From positions 1 through 64,000 of the forward strand of contig NZ_JAEQ01000012.1 in assembly GCF_000518985.1 (NCBI RefSeq): a stretch of 64,000 nt of DNA. The letters are read 5' to 3'. Source of the DNA: Chelativorans sp. J32. GTDB lineage: Bacteria; Pseudomonadota; Alphaproteobacteria; Rhizobiales; Rhizobiaceae. Within the stretch, counting starts at the first letter, position 1, and every line of letters begins with the position of its first letter. A program made the translations under genes and the position numbers. Positions 10,201 through 19,526 of this stretch are shown piece after piece. A model generated the notes under the pieces. The model saw only the letters and a program-made list of their open reading frames with translations, made no database searches and was not told the origin of the DNA.

Positions 10201-12453
10201 ATGGGAAAAGAGGTGCTTCCGCCCGGAGATGGTGATTCGGCGCTTCCGGTCGACCTGAAGAAGGCGCTGGAGGAGCGTTACCTTGCCTATGCGCTTTCAA
10301 CCATCATGCACCGGGCGCTGCCCGATGTGCGCGATGGCCTGAAGCCCGTGCATCGGCGCATCATGCACACGATGCGGCTCCTGCGTCTCAACCCGGAGCA
10401 GGGTTTCGCGAAATGTGCCCGCATCGTGGGCGACGTGATGGGTAAATTCCATCCGCATGGCGACCAGTCGATCTACGACGCCCTGGTTCGCCTCGCGCAG
10501 CCCTTCGCTATGCGCTACCCGCTGGTCGACGGGCAGGGCAATTTCGGCAATATCGACGGCGATAACGCCGCTGCCATGCGCTACACCGAGGCACGCATGA
10601 CGGAGGTGGCGGCGGAGCTGCTTTCCGGCATCACCGAGGATGCGGTCGATTTCCGGCCCACCTACAACGAGGAAGACGAGGAGCCGATCGTGCTCCCCGG
10701 CGCCTTCCCGAATCTGCTCTGTAACGGCTCTTCCGGCATCGCGGTCGGAATGGCGACCTCCGTCCCGCCGCACAATGCTGCCGAAGTGTGTGACGCCGCG
10801 CTCGCCTTGATCGATGATCCCGATGTGCCGGTCTCCCGCCTGCTCGATTTCGTCCAGGGTCCGGATTTTCCGACCGGCGGTATCATCGTGGAAAGTCGGT
10901 CGTCGATCCGCGAAGCCTACGAAACCGGACGGGGCGGTTTCCGGCTGCGCGCTCGCTGGTTCAAGGAGGATCAGGGCCGCGGCACGTGGCATGCCGTGGT
11001 TACAGAAATTCCGTATGGAGTTCAGAAATCGCGGCTAATCGAGAAGATGGCCGAGCTGATCCTGGCCCGTAAGCTGCCGCTTCTTGAGGATGTGCGCGAC
11101 GAAAGCGCCGAGGACATCCGCATCGTGCTGGTCCCCAAGAGCCGGACGGTGGAACCCGAATTGCTGATGGAATCGCTCTTCCGGCTCACCGACCTGGAGA
11201 CGCGCTTCCCACTCAATATGAACGTTCTCTCGCGCGGCAAGGTGCCGGCGGTGCTGTCGCTCAAGGATGTGCTGCGCGAGTGGCTCGACCATCGCCGTGA
11301 AGTGCTGATTCGTCGGTCGAAGCATCGCCTGGCCGAGATCGAAAGGCGGCTTGAGATCCTCGCGGGCTATCTCATCGCCTATCTGAACATCGATGAGGTG
11401 ATCCGCATCATCCGCGAGGAGGACGAGCCGAAGCCGGTGATGATGGAGCGCTTCAACCTGACGGACAATCAGGCCGAAGCCATCCTCAATATGCGCCTGC
11501 GCGCTCTGCGCAAGCTCGAGGAGTTCGAGATCCGCACCGAGTTCGACAAGCTCTCGGAAGAGAAGGGCGAGATCGAGCAGCTGCTCGGATCCGAAGCCCG
11601 CCAGTGGAAGACCGTGCGCTGGGAAGTGGCCAAGGTTCGCCAGACCTTCGACCCGGAAAAGAACCCGACACTCGGACGCCGCCGCACCACTTTCGGCGAC
11701 GCACCTTCGCATGACCTTGAAGACGTGCAGCAGGCGATGATCGAGCGCGAGCCGATCACCGTCATCCTCTCGGAGAAGGGCTGGCTTCGCGCGATGAAGG
11801 GCCATCTGACGGACCTTTCCGCCGTGGCGTTCAAGGAGGGAGATAGTCTGAAGCTGTCCTTCCACGCCCAGACGACGGACAAGATCCTGCTCCTCACCAC
11901 CGGAGGCAAGTTCTACACGATCGGCGCCGATAGGTTGCCGGGCGGCCGTGGCCATGGTGAGCCCGTGCGCATCATGGTCGACATGGAGAACGACCAGGCG
12001 GTCGTCACCGCTTTCGCGCATGACCCCGAGCGCAAGCTGCTGCTCGCCTCCCATGCGGGTAACGGTTTCGTCGTGCCGGAAAAGGAAGTCGTGGCGAACA
12101 CCCGCAAGGGCAAGCAGATCATGAACGTCAAGGCGCCGGACGAGGCTCGGCTATGCGTTCCCGCCACGGGCGACCACGTCGCGATCGTGGGCGAGAACCG
12201 GAAGCTTCTCGTTTTCCCCTTGTCGCAGATACCAGAGATGGTGCGCGGCAAGGGCGTGCGCCTCCAGCGCTACAAGGATGGCGGCGTCGCCGACATCAAG
12301 ACCTTCGCCATGACCGACGGGTTGACTTGGCTCGATTCGGCCGACCGCACCTTTACGCGCGGTCAGGCGGAACTCGCAGAATGGCTGGGTGACCGTGCCT
12401 CCGCTGGTCGTATGGCTCCCAAAGGTTTCCCCAGGACGGGCAAGTTCGGCTAA
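10201..12453 (+). CDS. parC: DNA topoisomerase IV subunit A
   Basis: This is the 750-residue ParC subunit that cleaves and rejoins DNA during chromosome decatenation. The winged-helix active site is MRYTEARM, with catalytic Tyr128. The preceding quinolone-pocket region reads [12 protein letters not shown], so the position occupied by Ser80 in E. coli ParC is Gln here. I recall this as normal in alphaproteobacterial ParC and would not read it as acquired resistance. A long coiled-coil region follows (about 330-450). The C-terminal beta-propeller part has GRGHGEP and [12 protein letters not shown] segments typical of ParC, and no GyrA box was noticed. It is transcribed alone. Confidence 0.95.
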   Translation: MGKEVLPPGDGDSALPVDLKKALEERYLAYALSTIMHRALPDVRDGLKPVHRRIMHTMRLLRLNPEQGFAKCARIVGDVMGKFHPHGDQSIYDALVRLAQPFAMRYPLVDGQGNFGNIDGDNAAAMRYTEARMTEVAAELLSGITEDAVDFRPTYNEEDEEPIVLPGAFPNLLCNGSSGIAVGMATSVPPHNAAEVCDAALALIDDPDVPVSRLLDFVQGPDFPTGGIIVESRSSIREAYETGRGGFRLRARWFKEDQGRGTWHAVVTEIPYGVQKSRLIEKMAELILARKLPLLEDVRDESAEDIRIVLVPKSRTVEPELLMESLFRLTDLETRFPLNMNVLSRGKVPAVLSLKDVLREWLDHRREVLIRRSKHRLAEIERRLEILAGYLIAYLNIDEVIRIIREEDEPKPVMMERFNLTDNQAEAILNMRLRALRKLEEFEIRTEFDKLSEEKGEIEQLLGSEARQWKTVRWEVAKVRQTFDPEKNPTLGRRRTTFGDAPSHDLEDVQQAMIEREPITVILSEKGWLRAMKGHLTDLSAVAFKEGDSLKLSFHAQTTDKILLLTTGGKFYTIGADRLPGGRGHGEPVRIMVDMENDQAVVTAFAHDPERKLLLASHAGNGFVVPEKEVVANTRKGKQIMNVKAPDEARLCVPATGDHVAIVGENRKLLVFPLSQIPEMVRGKGVRLQRYKDGGVADIKTFAMTDGLTWLDSADRTFTRGQAELAEWLGDRASAGRMAPKGFPRTGKFG

Positions 12454-12489
12454 GCCGCTTCGGCATAACGTCTGATCGCAGAATATGGA

Positions 12490-12507
12490 CCTCCGCCGTA
12501 GCGGAGG
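12490..12507. terminator. Hairpin between convergent parC and DUF6600 gene
   Basis: CCTCCGC (12490-12496) pairs with GCGGAGG (12501-12507) around CGTA. The stem lies in the short gap between two converging genes. It lacks a T-tract, so its role as terminator is inferred from location. Confidence 0.4.
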
Positions 12508-12545
12508 CCCAAAGCTTAGTCCTGTATATGCAGGTCGGTGCGCGT

Positions 12546-14036
12546 TCAGCACTGGCCAGCTTGCTGCGCCTGCGGCGTGCATTCCCCGGCAGGCGCTTGT
12601 TGTCCGCCCTCCGCCGGAGACTGCGCACCGTCGCCAGCTGGCTGTTCGGCCTGACCGGGAGACTGTTCCGACTGTCCGCCGGCAGGAGATTCCTGCTCGG
12701 CTGCTCCAGCAGGCGTCTCCTGGGTCGGCGCCTGCTCTGCCTCGCCTGAGGGGGCTCCCTGGGCTGGAGTTTCCTGAGCGGGAGCCGATTGCTCCGCTGG
12801 CTGCTGCCCCTCGGACGTGTCGCTCTCCGCCGGCTGGCCTTCTGCTGGAGCTTCCTCGGACTGCGGCTGAGCCGCGGAACCTTGACCGGAACGCTCGCCC
12901 GCAGGCGCCTCTTCTTGTGCCGGCTGTTGCTCGGCAGGCTGTTCGGCAGCAGGTTCTTGATCCGAAGGCTGCTCGGTGGATTCTTGTCCTGCCGGTGCCT
13001 GCTCGGTCTGCCCATCCGGTGCCTGGTCCGATTCTTGGCCGGTGGATTGCGCACCTGCATCGGGTGCCTGTTGGGTGTCGCTGGCGGGTGTTTGCTCGCT
13101 CTCACTTGGCGAGGGTTGCTCGGTCGTCTGGGCCGGTGCTTGCTCCGTGCCCTGGGCTGGTGTTTGGTCCGTGGCAGTGCCTGGAGCCTCGCCCGTTGCC
13201 TCTATCTCCTGGCCTTTGGTCGGCGATTCGACCTGCGCCGCCTCAACGGCCTCCGTAGGCGCCGCATCCTGTTCAGCTGCAATCTCACCCGTGAACGCGA
13301 CGACGCTGTCGCTGCCGGCGGCTTCGGACGGATCCTGCACCTCCTGCACTTGAGTGACCTGGATATCCCGATCGACATGCTCGCGGACGAAATCCACGTC
13401 GATCACATTGTTGACGACGATATTGTTTTCGACTTCGACTGGGCCCAGAACTTCGGTCCGCTGATAGATGACCGGTACCTCCTGCCGGTCGATGACCACG
13501 ACGGTCAGATCCGGAGCAACGAACTCTTTGACGGGCACGAAGACCCAATATCCTTCGGGCGGCTCGGCCGAGGAAATTTCGACGCTGACGGCAACGCCGT
13601 CCCCTTCGGGCGGGAGGGGTGCCCAGCCGACATAATCGTTGCTACGTCTCCAGGACACCCAGGCCGGAGCCCAACGGGTTCCCGGTACCCAGTACCAGCC
13701 GATCTCCGGGTCATAGCCCCAGCGGCCATAGTGATAGACCGCCCATCCGAAAGGTTCGTCGGACGCGAAGTACCAGCCATATTGCTCGGTGTAGACCCAG
13801 TGGCCGTGTGAATAGGGAACCCAGCTTGCATCGACATCGGTCGGCACCCAGACATAATGGTGCCGGGGGTGGCTCACCCATGACCCGTGCTCGGCCAGCC
13901 GGTCATAAAACACGCTGATGCTGATTTGAGCGTCCTGCGCATGCGCCTGTTGAATGCCCGGAAACGAGATATGCGGAGCGAGAACAGGGGAAGAGAAAAG
14001 CGCGGCAGCCGCTACGCCGACAAGAAATTTGTTCAC
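12546..14036 (-). CDS. DUF6600-type exported protein with acidic low-complexity tail
   Basis: This protein of about 496 residues starts at GTG 14036, supported by a GGAGGA ribosome binding site eight bases upstream. A Sec signal peptide (VNKFLVGVAAAALFSSPVLA) leads into a Trp/Tyr/His/Gly-rich domain (about 35-160) with repeated WVPxxxxxxWVPY, GWYF, GWAVYHYGRW and GWYWVPGTRWAPAW units, the hallmark of DUF6600 (YXWGXW-like) proteins. From about residue 255 to the end the sequence is almost entirely E, Q, A, P, S, T and G, with repeated PAEQ/TEQAP/QETPA units. It finishes with two cysteines in ECTPQAQQAGQC. It is probably periplasmic or envelope-associated; function is unknown. An EcfG-like motif lies upstream. 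Confidence 0.8.
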   Translation of the reverse strand: MNKFLVGVAAAALFSSPVLAPHISFPGIQQAHAQDAQISISVFYDRLAEHGSWVSHPRHHYVWVPTDVDASWVPYSHGHWVYTEQYGWYFASDEPFGWAVYHYGRWGYDPEIGWYWVPGTRWAPAWVSWRRSNDYVGWAPLPPEGDGVAVSVEISSAEPPEGYWVFVPVKEFVAPDLTVVVIDRQEVPVIYQRTEVLGPVEVENNIVVNNVIDVDFVREHVDRDIQVTQVQEVQDPSEAAGSDSVVAFTGEIAAEQDAAPTEAVEAAQVESPTKGQEIEATGEAPGTATDQTPAQGTEQAPAQTTEQPSPSESEQTPASDTQQAPDAGAQSTGQESDQAPDGQTEQAPAGQESTEQPSDQEPAAEQPAEQQPAQEEAPAGERSGQGSAAQPQSEEAPAEGQPAESDTSEGQQPAEQSAPAQETPAQGAPSGEAEQAPTQETPAGAAEQESPAGGQSEQSPGQAEQPAGDGAQSPAEGGQQAPAGECTPQAQQAGQC

Positions 14037-14338
14037 GAGAGTATTCCTCCAGGATTCAGACTGCTGTCGAACTCTCCAGAAGAAGATTTGTTCCACATGA
14101 TCTGATCGTAATTCGCCGCTGCATAGCAGAAGAAAGAATATGGGGAGATGTCATCTTGTGCTGTCTAAACTGCGATTAATATTGAGGCGTGAAATCAAGA
14201 TAAAGCTGGGGTGTATCCATGGGCGAGATTCGCTCCTCCTAGCAAGCAGACAAGGGACGAGCGCTAGTTTTTTTGTTGGGTGTGTCGGATCGACCGTGAG
14301 AGGATCGTCCTCGGGGCACGACAACGACGGAGTGACAG
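14037..14338. other. Intergenic region between DUF6600 gene and SRPBCC gene
   Basis: About 300 bases separate these divergent genes. The left part holds the ribosome binding site and an EcfG-like motif for the minus-strand gene. The middle (14120-14230) is AT-richer than its surroundings and has no credible reading frame. The right part ends with CGGAG, the ribosome binding site for the SRPBCC gene. I see no RNA gene or repeat here. Confidence 0.5.
14070..14094 (-). promoter_or_regulatory. EcfG-like (general stress) promoter motif, one mismatch
   Basis: Read on the minus strand, GGAAC (14090-14094) is followed after 16 bases by AGTT (14070-14073). The alphaproteobacterial EcfG consensus is GGAAC-N16/17-CGTT, so this has one mismatch in the -10. 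The -10 lies about 34 bases before the GTG start of the DUF6600 gene, a plausible promoter distance. Confidence 0.35.
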
Positions 14339-14821
14339 ATGACCGCCCATCCAACCGCGATTCCTTCCGAAGAGCGTGAACTCGTTCTCACCCGACTTTT
14401 CGATGCGCCGCGCGAGAAGGTCTATCGCGCCTGGACCGATCCGGAGCTTTTGAAGCAATGGTTTGTGCCGAAGCCCTGGACGATCGCAGAGGCCGAGACC
14501 GATGTGCGGCCAAGCGGCGCGAGCCGCATCGTCATGCGCGATCCGGACGGTAACGACTATCCGAACGAGGGGGTCTATCTGGAGGTGGTGGAAAACGAGC
14601 GGCTCGTCTTCACCGACGCCTATACCGCAGGCTGGCATCCGACCGAGAAGCCATTTTTTACCGGCATCATCACCTTCGAGGATGAGGGCGGCAGGACCCG
14701 CTACACCGCCCGTGCCCGTCATTGGCGGGTGGAAGACAAGAAGGCTCACGAGGAAATGGGTTTCCACGAGGGATGGGGCCAATGCGCCGACCAGCTGGCG
14801 GAGCTGCTGGAGCGGATCTGA
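14339..14821 (+). CDS. SRPBCC family protein (AHSA1-like)
   Basis: This 160-residue single-domain START/Bet v 1-like protein of the activator-of-Hsp90-homologue family opens with LTRLFDAPREKVYRAWTDPELLKQWF, the diagnostic first helix and strand. It closes with HEEMGFHEGWGQCADQLAELL, the long C-terminal helix lining the hydrophobic cavity. Such bacterial proteins bind unknown hydrophobic ligands and many act in stress or toxin responses; no catalytic residues are defined. The ATG has a CGGAG ribosome binding site. No operon partner is evident. Confidence 0.85.
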   Translation: MTAHPTAIPSEERELVLTRLFDAPREKVYRAWTDPELLKQWFVPKPWTIAEAETDVRPSGASRIVMRDPDGNDYPNEGVYLEVVENERLVFTDAYTAGWHPTEKPFFTGIITFEDEGGRTRYTARARHWRVEDKKAHEEMGFHEGWGQCADQLAELLERI

Positions 14822-14911
14822 TGCCTGCAGCATCGGCGCTCGGAACAGGGGCGGCAAGTGACTGAACCTCTGCGCTCCTGCCGAAACGGCTTCGGTTTTT
14901 CGTCCTACGCG

Positions 14912-15811
14912 CTAAGTGGGGTGGCGCAGCGCGGCTATTTCGCGCTGCTTACGCCCTGAGTGAAGCTGCCAAAGCGAATGGGCTATCAGCGCCGCGACAA
15001 GAATGGTCCCACCGACCAGACTCTGGCTTGTCGGCACCTCCGAAAAGATCATCCAGACCCAGATCGGCGCAAGAACAGTTTCCAGAAGGTAGAACATCGC
15101 CACCTCTGGACCGGAGAGATATTTCGGCCCGTTCGCCAGGCAGAAGAACGAGAGCGGCATCACGACCGCACCATTAAGGATGATCCACCAGGGATGATCG
15201 ATGCGATAGCCTGTCTTTGCCGTCATGAACACGGCGAGCAGGAAGGGCAGCGCGACGGCGACGAGAGCAGCAAAACCCATGTCTCGCCCACTCGCGCGCG
15301 AGATGGTGATTGCGCTGGCGACCAGAAATGCCGAGCAGAGTGCCAGCACATCCCCGAACAAATTGCCCGTGCCGACGCTGCTTCCGACGATGATGAGCAC
15401 CCCGACCAGCATGGCCGCCATGGCCAAAAGCGTTGCCGGCTTTGGCCGCTCTCGAAGGAAAATCCATGAAAGCAGTGCGGCGAACATGGAGTTGAACGCC
15501 AGGATAAAGACGATGTTGGCGGTGGAGGTGTTGTAGACCGCGCCGATGAAGCAGATCGACGAAATGCCATAGAGCAAAGCCACCACCAGCCCACTCTTGC
15601 CCGGGATGAGCGCCGGCACATCGCGTGAAAAACGCCGCCAGATGAACCAGACGATCAGTGCGGTAAAAACGGTAAGGCCGCTTCGCCACATCAGGATCGG
15701 CCAGTGATCACCATTGGCAAGGCGGATGAGCGGTATGTCGATCGTAAGAACCAATCCGCCGGCAGCGGTCAGCAACAAGCCTCTGGAATAACCGATCTCG
15801 CGGGTGGACAA
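14912..15811 (-). CDS. DMT-superfamily (EamA) transporter
   Basis: This inner-membrane protein of 299 residues has about ten hydrophobic helices arranged as two EamA repeats. Typical segments are LLLTAAGGLVLTIDIPLIRL, FIGAVYNTSTANIVFILAFNSMFAALLSW and a C-terminal LVGGTILVAALIAHSLW. The class exports metabolites or amino acids, and the substrate is not predictable here. The start is a TTG without a strong ribosome binding site, 21 bases after the stop of bpt, so it is probably co-transcribed with bpt. Confidence 0.8.
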   Translation of the reverse strand: MSTREIGYSRGLLLTAAGGLVLTIDIPLIRLANGDHWPILMWRSGLTVFTALIVWFIWRRFSRDVPALIPGKSGLVVALLYGISSICFIGAVYNTSTANIVFILAFNSMFAALLSWIFLRERPKPATLLAMAAMLVGVLIIVGSSVGTGNLFGDVLALCSAFLVASAITISRASGRDMGFAALVAVALPFLLAVFMTAKTGYRIDHPWWIILNGAVVMPLSFFCLANGPKYLSGPEVAMFYLLETVLAPIWVWMIFSEVPTSQSLVGGTILVAALIAHSLWQLHSGRKQREIAALRHPT

Positions 15812-15832
15812 GGTGGAGGAGCCCGCTACCGG

Positions 15833-16579
15833 CTATTCATAGCGTTCCCAGCCGTTCGGGCCGAGATGCTCCTGGGGCGTGAAGCGCACCTTGTAAGCCA
15901 TCTTGCGCGAGCCGTTCACCCAGTACCCGAGATAGACATGCGGCAGCCCGGCTGCATTTGCCCGCCTTATATGATCCAGAATCATAAATGTGCCGAGCGA
16001 GCGCTCCTGCATCTCCGGATTGTAGAAGGAATAGACCATGGACAGACCATCCGCCATCTGATCGGTCAAGGCAACCGCAATCAGCTCGCCTTCGCCCTTG
16101 CCGGTGACAAAGGAATCCGGACCCCGCCGCCGGTATTCGATGATCTTGGTATCCACATGGCTGTCCTCGACCATCATCGCGTAATCGAGCACCGTCATAT
16201 CCGACATGCCGCCACGCCGGTGGCGTGCATCGAGATAGGCGCGGAAAAGTGAATACTGCTCCGTCGACGGCTCGGCCCGGTGCGCCGTACCTATCAGGTC
16301 GGCGTTGACCTTGAGGACCCGCTGCATGTTCTTCGACGGCTTGAACTGCTGGGCGAGGATGCGCACGGAAACACAGGCACGGCACGTCTCGCAGGCGGGC
16401 CGATAGGCGATGTTCTGCGAGCGCCGGAAACCGCCCTGCGTCAGAAGGTCGTTGAGTTCGGGAGCCTTTGCACCCACGAGGTGGGTGAAAACCTTTCGCT
16501 CAAATTGTCCTTCGAGATAGGGGCAGGGCGAAGGTGCGGTGAGAAAGAACTGCGGCGATTGCGTCGGGTGCTGCGTCAT
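15833..16579 (-). CDS. bpt: Aspartate/glutamate leucyltransferase (arginyltransferase family)
   Basis: This 248-residue aminoacyl-tRNA-protein transferase has the ATE_N and ATE_C domains. It adds leucine (Bpt type) or arginine to N-terminal acidic residues, feeding the N-end rule pathway to ClpAP. The N-terminal part has the conserved CPYL motif and the CETCRACVS cysteine cluster (near residue 60). The C-terminal half has GNAT-like strands, including [16 protein letters not shown]. In Gram-negative bacteria members of this size are usually leucyl transferases (Bpt), which is the basis for the symbol. It lies between the DMT transporter and RDD genes on the same strand. Confidence 0.88.
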   Translation of the reverse strand: MTQHPTQSPQFFLTAPSPCPYLEGQFERKVFTHLVGAKAPELNDLLTQGGFRRSQNIAYRPACETCRACVSVRILAQQFKPSKNMQRVLKVNADLIGTAHRAEPSTEQYSLFRAYLDARHRRGGMSDMTVLDYAMMVEDSHVDTKIIEYRRRGPDSFVTGKGEGELIAVALTDQMADGLSMVYSFYNPEMQERSLGTFMILDHIRRANAAGLPHVYLGYWVNGSRKMAYKVRFTPQEHLGPNGWERYE

Positions 16580-16710
16580 CGTTTGCGGGCGTTCTCCTGT
16601 GCCCCTTAGCTGGTGGATCCGATCCTAAAGCCTCCCGGAACGGATCCAGGGTCTTTCTCCTACAAGACCGATATTACCATGAACTCTAGCTCAAAAAGGT
16701 CAATGGGATT

Positions 16711-16734
16711 GTTGCGGCCCTGCCGGGCTGCAAC
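16711..16734 (-). terminator. Hairpin downstream of the RDD gene
   Basis: GTTGC (16711-16715) pairs with GCAAC (16730-16734), and the inside arms GGCCC and GGGCT extend the stem. It lies just 3' of the RDD gene on the minus strand. A poor T-tract makes it a weak intrinsic terminator candidate. Confidence 0.35.
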
Positions 16735-16746
16735 AGGGTTTCCCAA

Positions 16747-17211
16747 TCAATTCGCGCGCACGACGACGGTTCCAAGCAGGATATCGTGCAATGTCCGCTT
16801 GTAATCGGTGAAAAGGGCGACCAGCAGGATGAAGGGAGTGAGGATCGCGTTTCCGGCCCAGAAAAGCACCGTGTGCACCACGGCAAGCATCCAGTCGACC
16901 CGTTCGCCGTCCATCCGCTCAAGCCGGATTCCCATCATCCTCATTCCAAGCGTTGACTGGTGCCGGCCTCCGAGGGTCCATGCTACGTAAAGGAGTGCCG
17001 TGAGAGGGCCAAGAATGCCGAACAGCAACCATCCAAGCCCGATGGTGAAGACACCGAGGACGAAAACAAGAAGCCCGACCGGGATGAGTAGCAAGCCGAT
17101 CAGCAGGTAATCGATAAAAAATGCCACGGAGCGGCGCGTCAGCACCCCGCTGAAACTCCGCGCGTCGAAACGCTCCTCCCGGGGAGCATGATCAATTGTT
17201 TTTGCAACCAT
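16747..17211 (-). CDS. RDD family membrane protein
   Basis: This 154-residue protein carries an RDD domain. The N-terminal part reads LTRRSVAFFIDYLLIGLLL, with the Arg and Asp characteristic of the family. Four hydrophobic segments follow, and the second conserved Asp is in the DYKRTLHDILLGTVVV end. RDD proteins are small transporters or membrane adaptors of poorly known role. The ATG at 17211 is preceded by AAAGGCG at good distance, whereas the longer frame from 17232 has none. It follows hemB in the same orientation with a short gap, so the two may be co-transcribed. Confidence 0.85.
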   Translation of the reverse strand: MVAKTIDHAPREERFDARSFSGVLTRRSVAFFIDYLLIGLLLIPVGLLVFVLGVFTIGLGWLLFGILGPLTALLYVAWTLGGRHQSTLGMRMMGIRLERMDGERVDWMLAVVHTVLFWAGNAILTPFILLVALFTDYKRTLHDILLGTVVVRAN

Positions 17212-17276
17212 AATTACGCCTTTAAAAACCAATGCAACGCGGAAGAAATGGTGATGCCGCGGGCGTTTTCAAGGCG

Positions 17277-18308
17277 CTAGTCGCGAAGAAGCTGGGCCAC
17301 CTCGGGGGCGAAATAAGTAAGAATGCCGTCGCAGCCCGCGCGCTTGAAGGCAAGCAAGGTTTCGAGCATCGCCTTCTCGCCGTCGAGCCAGCCATTCGCG
17401 GCGGCAGCCTTGATCATCGAATACTCGCCCGACACCTGATAGGCGAAGGTGGGGATGGAAAATTCGTCCTTGAGCCGGTGAATGATATCCAGATAGGGCA
17501 GGCCGGGCTTCACCATAAGCATGTCCGCGCCCTCGAGCAGATCTTGCTCGGCCTCCCGCACCGCCTCGTCCGTATTGGCAGGATCGACGTAATAGGTCTT
17601 CTTGTCGCCCTTGAGCAGCCCGCCGGTGCCGATCGCTTCACGATAGGGACCATAGAAGGCGGATGCGAACTTGGTCGCATAGGACATGATCGCCACGTCC
17701 TGGAACCCGTTGGCATCCAGTGCGTCGCGGATAGCGCCGATCCGCCCGTCCATCATTTCCGAAGGGGCGATGATATCGGCGCCGGCCGCCGCCTGGAGCA
17801 CCGCTGCTTCTGCTACCTGAGCCACCGTCTCATCGTTGACGATGATGCCGTCGCGCAGGATGCCGTCATGGCCATGGTTGGTGAAGGGATCGAGCGCCAC
17901 GTCCGTAATGATGCCGATCTCCGGCACGGCAGCCTTGATGCTGCGGCTTGCCTGGTTAATGAGGTTATCGGGATCAAGGATGGCGGATCCTGTGGCATCG
18001 CGCTTTCCAAGGCCGATATTCGGGAAGGTCGCAATGGCGGGAATCCCGAGCTTCGCCGCGCGTTCGGCTTCACGAACGGCCAAATCGACCGAGTAACGGA
18101 AAACGCCGGGCATCGCCTCCACCGGTTCTTTCCGGTCTTCGCCTTCCACAAGGAAGATCGGCCAGATGAGGTCATCCACACGCAGGTGGTTTTCTTGCAC
18201 GAGCCGGCGCGACCAAGGCGCCTTGCGCATTCGTCTCAGCCGCCTGCTTCCGGTAATCTCGTCGACACTGCGGATTGTGTCTGTTTTGATGCGGCTGAAT
18301 TTGTTCAA
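17277..18308 (-). CDS. hemB: Porphobilinogen synthase (delta-aminolevulinic acid dehydratase)
   Basis: This enzyme condenses two 5-aminolevulinate molecules to porphobilinogen in haem synthesis. The two Schiff-base lysines lie in YATKFASAFYGPYREA and MLMVKPGLPYLD. The metal loop reads ALDPFTNHGHDG: the zinc-binding cysteines of E. coli or human HemB are replaced by Ala, Pro/Thr and Asp, which marks the Mg-dependent alphaproteobacterial class. The open frame extends to 18440, but TTG 18308 with AGGAG upstream gives the usual N-terminus (LNKFSRIKTDTIRSV) and 343 residues. Confidence 0.95.
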   Translation of the reverse strand: MNKFSRIKTDTIRSVDEITGSRRLRRMRKAPWSRRLVQENHLRVDDLIWPIFLVEGEDRKEPVEAMPGVFRYSVDLAVREAERAAKLGIPAIATFPNIGLGKRDATGSAILDPDNLINQASRSIKAAVPEIGIITDVALDPFTNHGHDGILRDGIIVNDETVAQVAEAAVLQAAAGADIIAPSEMMDGRIGAIRDALDANGFQDVAIMSYATKFASAFYGPYREAIGTGGLLKGDKKTYYVDPANTDEAVREAEQDLLEGADMLMVKPGLPYLDIIHRLKDEFSIPTFAYQVSGEYSMIKAAAANGWLDGEKAMLETLLAFKRAGCDGILTYFAPEVAQLLRD

Positions 18309-18479
18309 GGCACTACTCCTGCTTGCGTGGCTTTTATCACGCTCCCGCGGCGACGAACAACAACAGCCGTGGAACGTTTTTGCCGCAGGAAGTGAAAGGA
18401 AGGGATCGGATTGACGCGACTCGGCCCCGCCCCTAATCACCTTCTATGATAACCTGGCGTCGCGGGGAGGAAATCTGAT

Positions 18480-19526
18480 TTGGCCCAGGAATTCGTCAGT
18501 GACGATGAGGTGCTCTTTGAGCGACGGGGTGGAACGGGCCTCATCACGCTCAACCGGCCTGCTGCGCTGAATGCTCTGAACCACAACATGATCAACGCCC
18601 TGAGCGGGAGGCTTTCCGAATGGGAGGCTGACGAGTCCATCCGATTTGTCGCCATCCGGGGCAACGGGCGCGCTTTTTCGGCGGGCGGGGATATCGTCGA
18701 GGTCCACAAGGCAGGTCTTGGCAACGCTTCGGCTGCATTCTTCGCCGACGAATACCGCCTCAATGCCTATATTGCCCGCTACGCCAAGCCCTATGTGGCC
18801 CTGATCGACGGTGTCGTGATGGGCGGAGGCGTGGGAGTGTCGTGCCACGGCTCGCACCGGGTGATGACCGAAAAGGCCGTCTTCGCCATGCCGGAAGTGG
18901 GCATAGGCTTCTTTCCGGATGTTGGAGGCAGCTATCTTCTTTCGCGCCTCGGCGCATATGGCATGTATCTCGGGCTGACGGGTAACCGCATCGGTTATGG
19001 TGATGCCCTAAGGGTCGGGATTGCCACTAATGCGGTGGCTTCGGCCGATATGCCCGCTCTGCTTGAGAAACTCGTCCAAGCGGGGGATGTGGAGGGGGCG
19101 CTGGCTGAATTCTCGAAGGACGTTCCCGCCGAAGGCGACGAGGCGAGCTTCCATGCCATCGAGCGGCATTTTTCCCTGGGCTCCCTAGAGGACTGCATCC
19201 TGAGCCTTGAAGGGGCTGCGGGCGAAGGCGAGGAATTCGCTAGCGAAACGCTCCGCATCATTCGAATGCGCTCGCCGACCAGCTTGCATGTGGCGTTTCG
19301 TGCTATCAATTACGGCGCGATGCTCTCCATGGACGAGTGCATGCGCATGGAGTTCAGGATTCTGAACCGTATGCTGGCGAACCGCGATTTCTATGAAGGG
19401 ATTCGTGCCGCCGTCGTCGATAAGACCAAGGATCCGGACTGGAGTCCGGCTTCCATTGACGAGGTCGATCCGGCGGTCATCGAAGGCTTCTTTGCGCCTC
19501 TGGAAGAAGGAGAACTGGAACTGTGA
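18480..19526 (+). CDS. Enoyl-CoA hydratase/isomerase family, 3-hydroxyisobutyryl-CoA hydrolase-like
   Basis: This 348-residue crotonase-fold protein has the longer C-terminus typical of 3-hydroxyisobutyryl-CoA hydrolase (valine catabolism). The CoA oxyanion segments are RAFSAGGDIVEV and DGVVMGGGVGVSCHGSHRV. PEVGIGFFPDVGGSY gives the expected catalytic Glu139 and Asp147. The last 100 residues (FRILNRMLANRDFYEGIRAAVVDKTKDPDWSP) also match the hydrolase subfamily rather than short enoyl-CoA hydratases. Translation probably starts at TTG 18480, with GGGGAGGAA just upstream. The next gene starts inside its stop codon. Confidence 0.85.
   Translation: MAQEFVSDDEVLFERRGGTGLITLNRPAALNALNHNMINALSGRLSEWEADESIRFVAIRGNGRAFSAGGDIVEVHKAGLGNASAAFFADEYRLNAYIARYAKPYVALIDGVVMGGGVGVSCHGSHRVMTEKAVFAMPEVGIGFFPDVGGSYLLSRLGAYGMYLGLTGNRIGYGDALRVGIATNAVASADMPALLEKLVQAGDVEGALAEFSKDVPAEGDEASFHAIERHFSLGSLEDCILSLEGAAGEGEEFASETLRIIRMRSPTSLHVAFRAINYGAMLSMDECMRMEFRILNRMLANRDFYEGIRAAVVDKTKDPDWSPASIDEVDPAVIEGFFAPLEEGELEL

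Noticed and set aside
10576-10600. Quinolone resistance mutation in parC
   Set aside because: The Gln at the Ser80-equivalent position appears to be the normal residue in alphaproteobacterial ParC, so it does not indicate acquired resistance.
12546-13300. Plus-strand Arg/Leu/Cys-rich frames opposite the DUF6600 tail
   Set aside because: They arise from the complement of Gln/Glu/Ala/Pro codons. The minus-strand protein has a ribosome binding site and a signal peptide.
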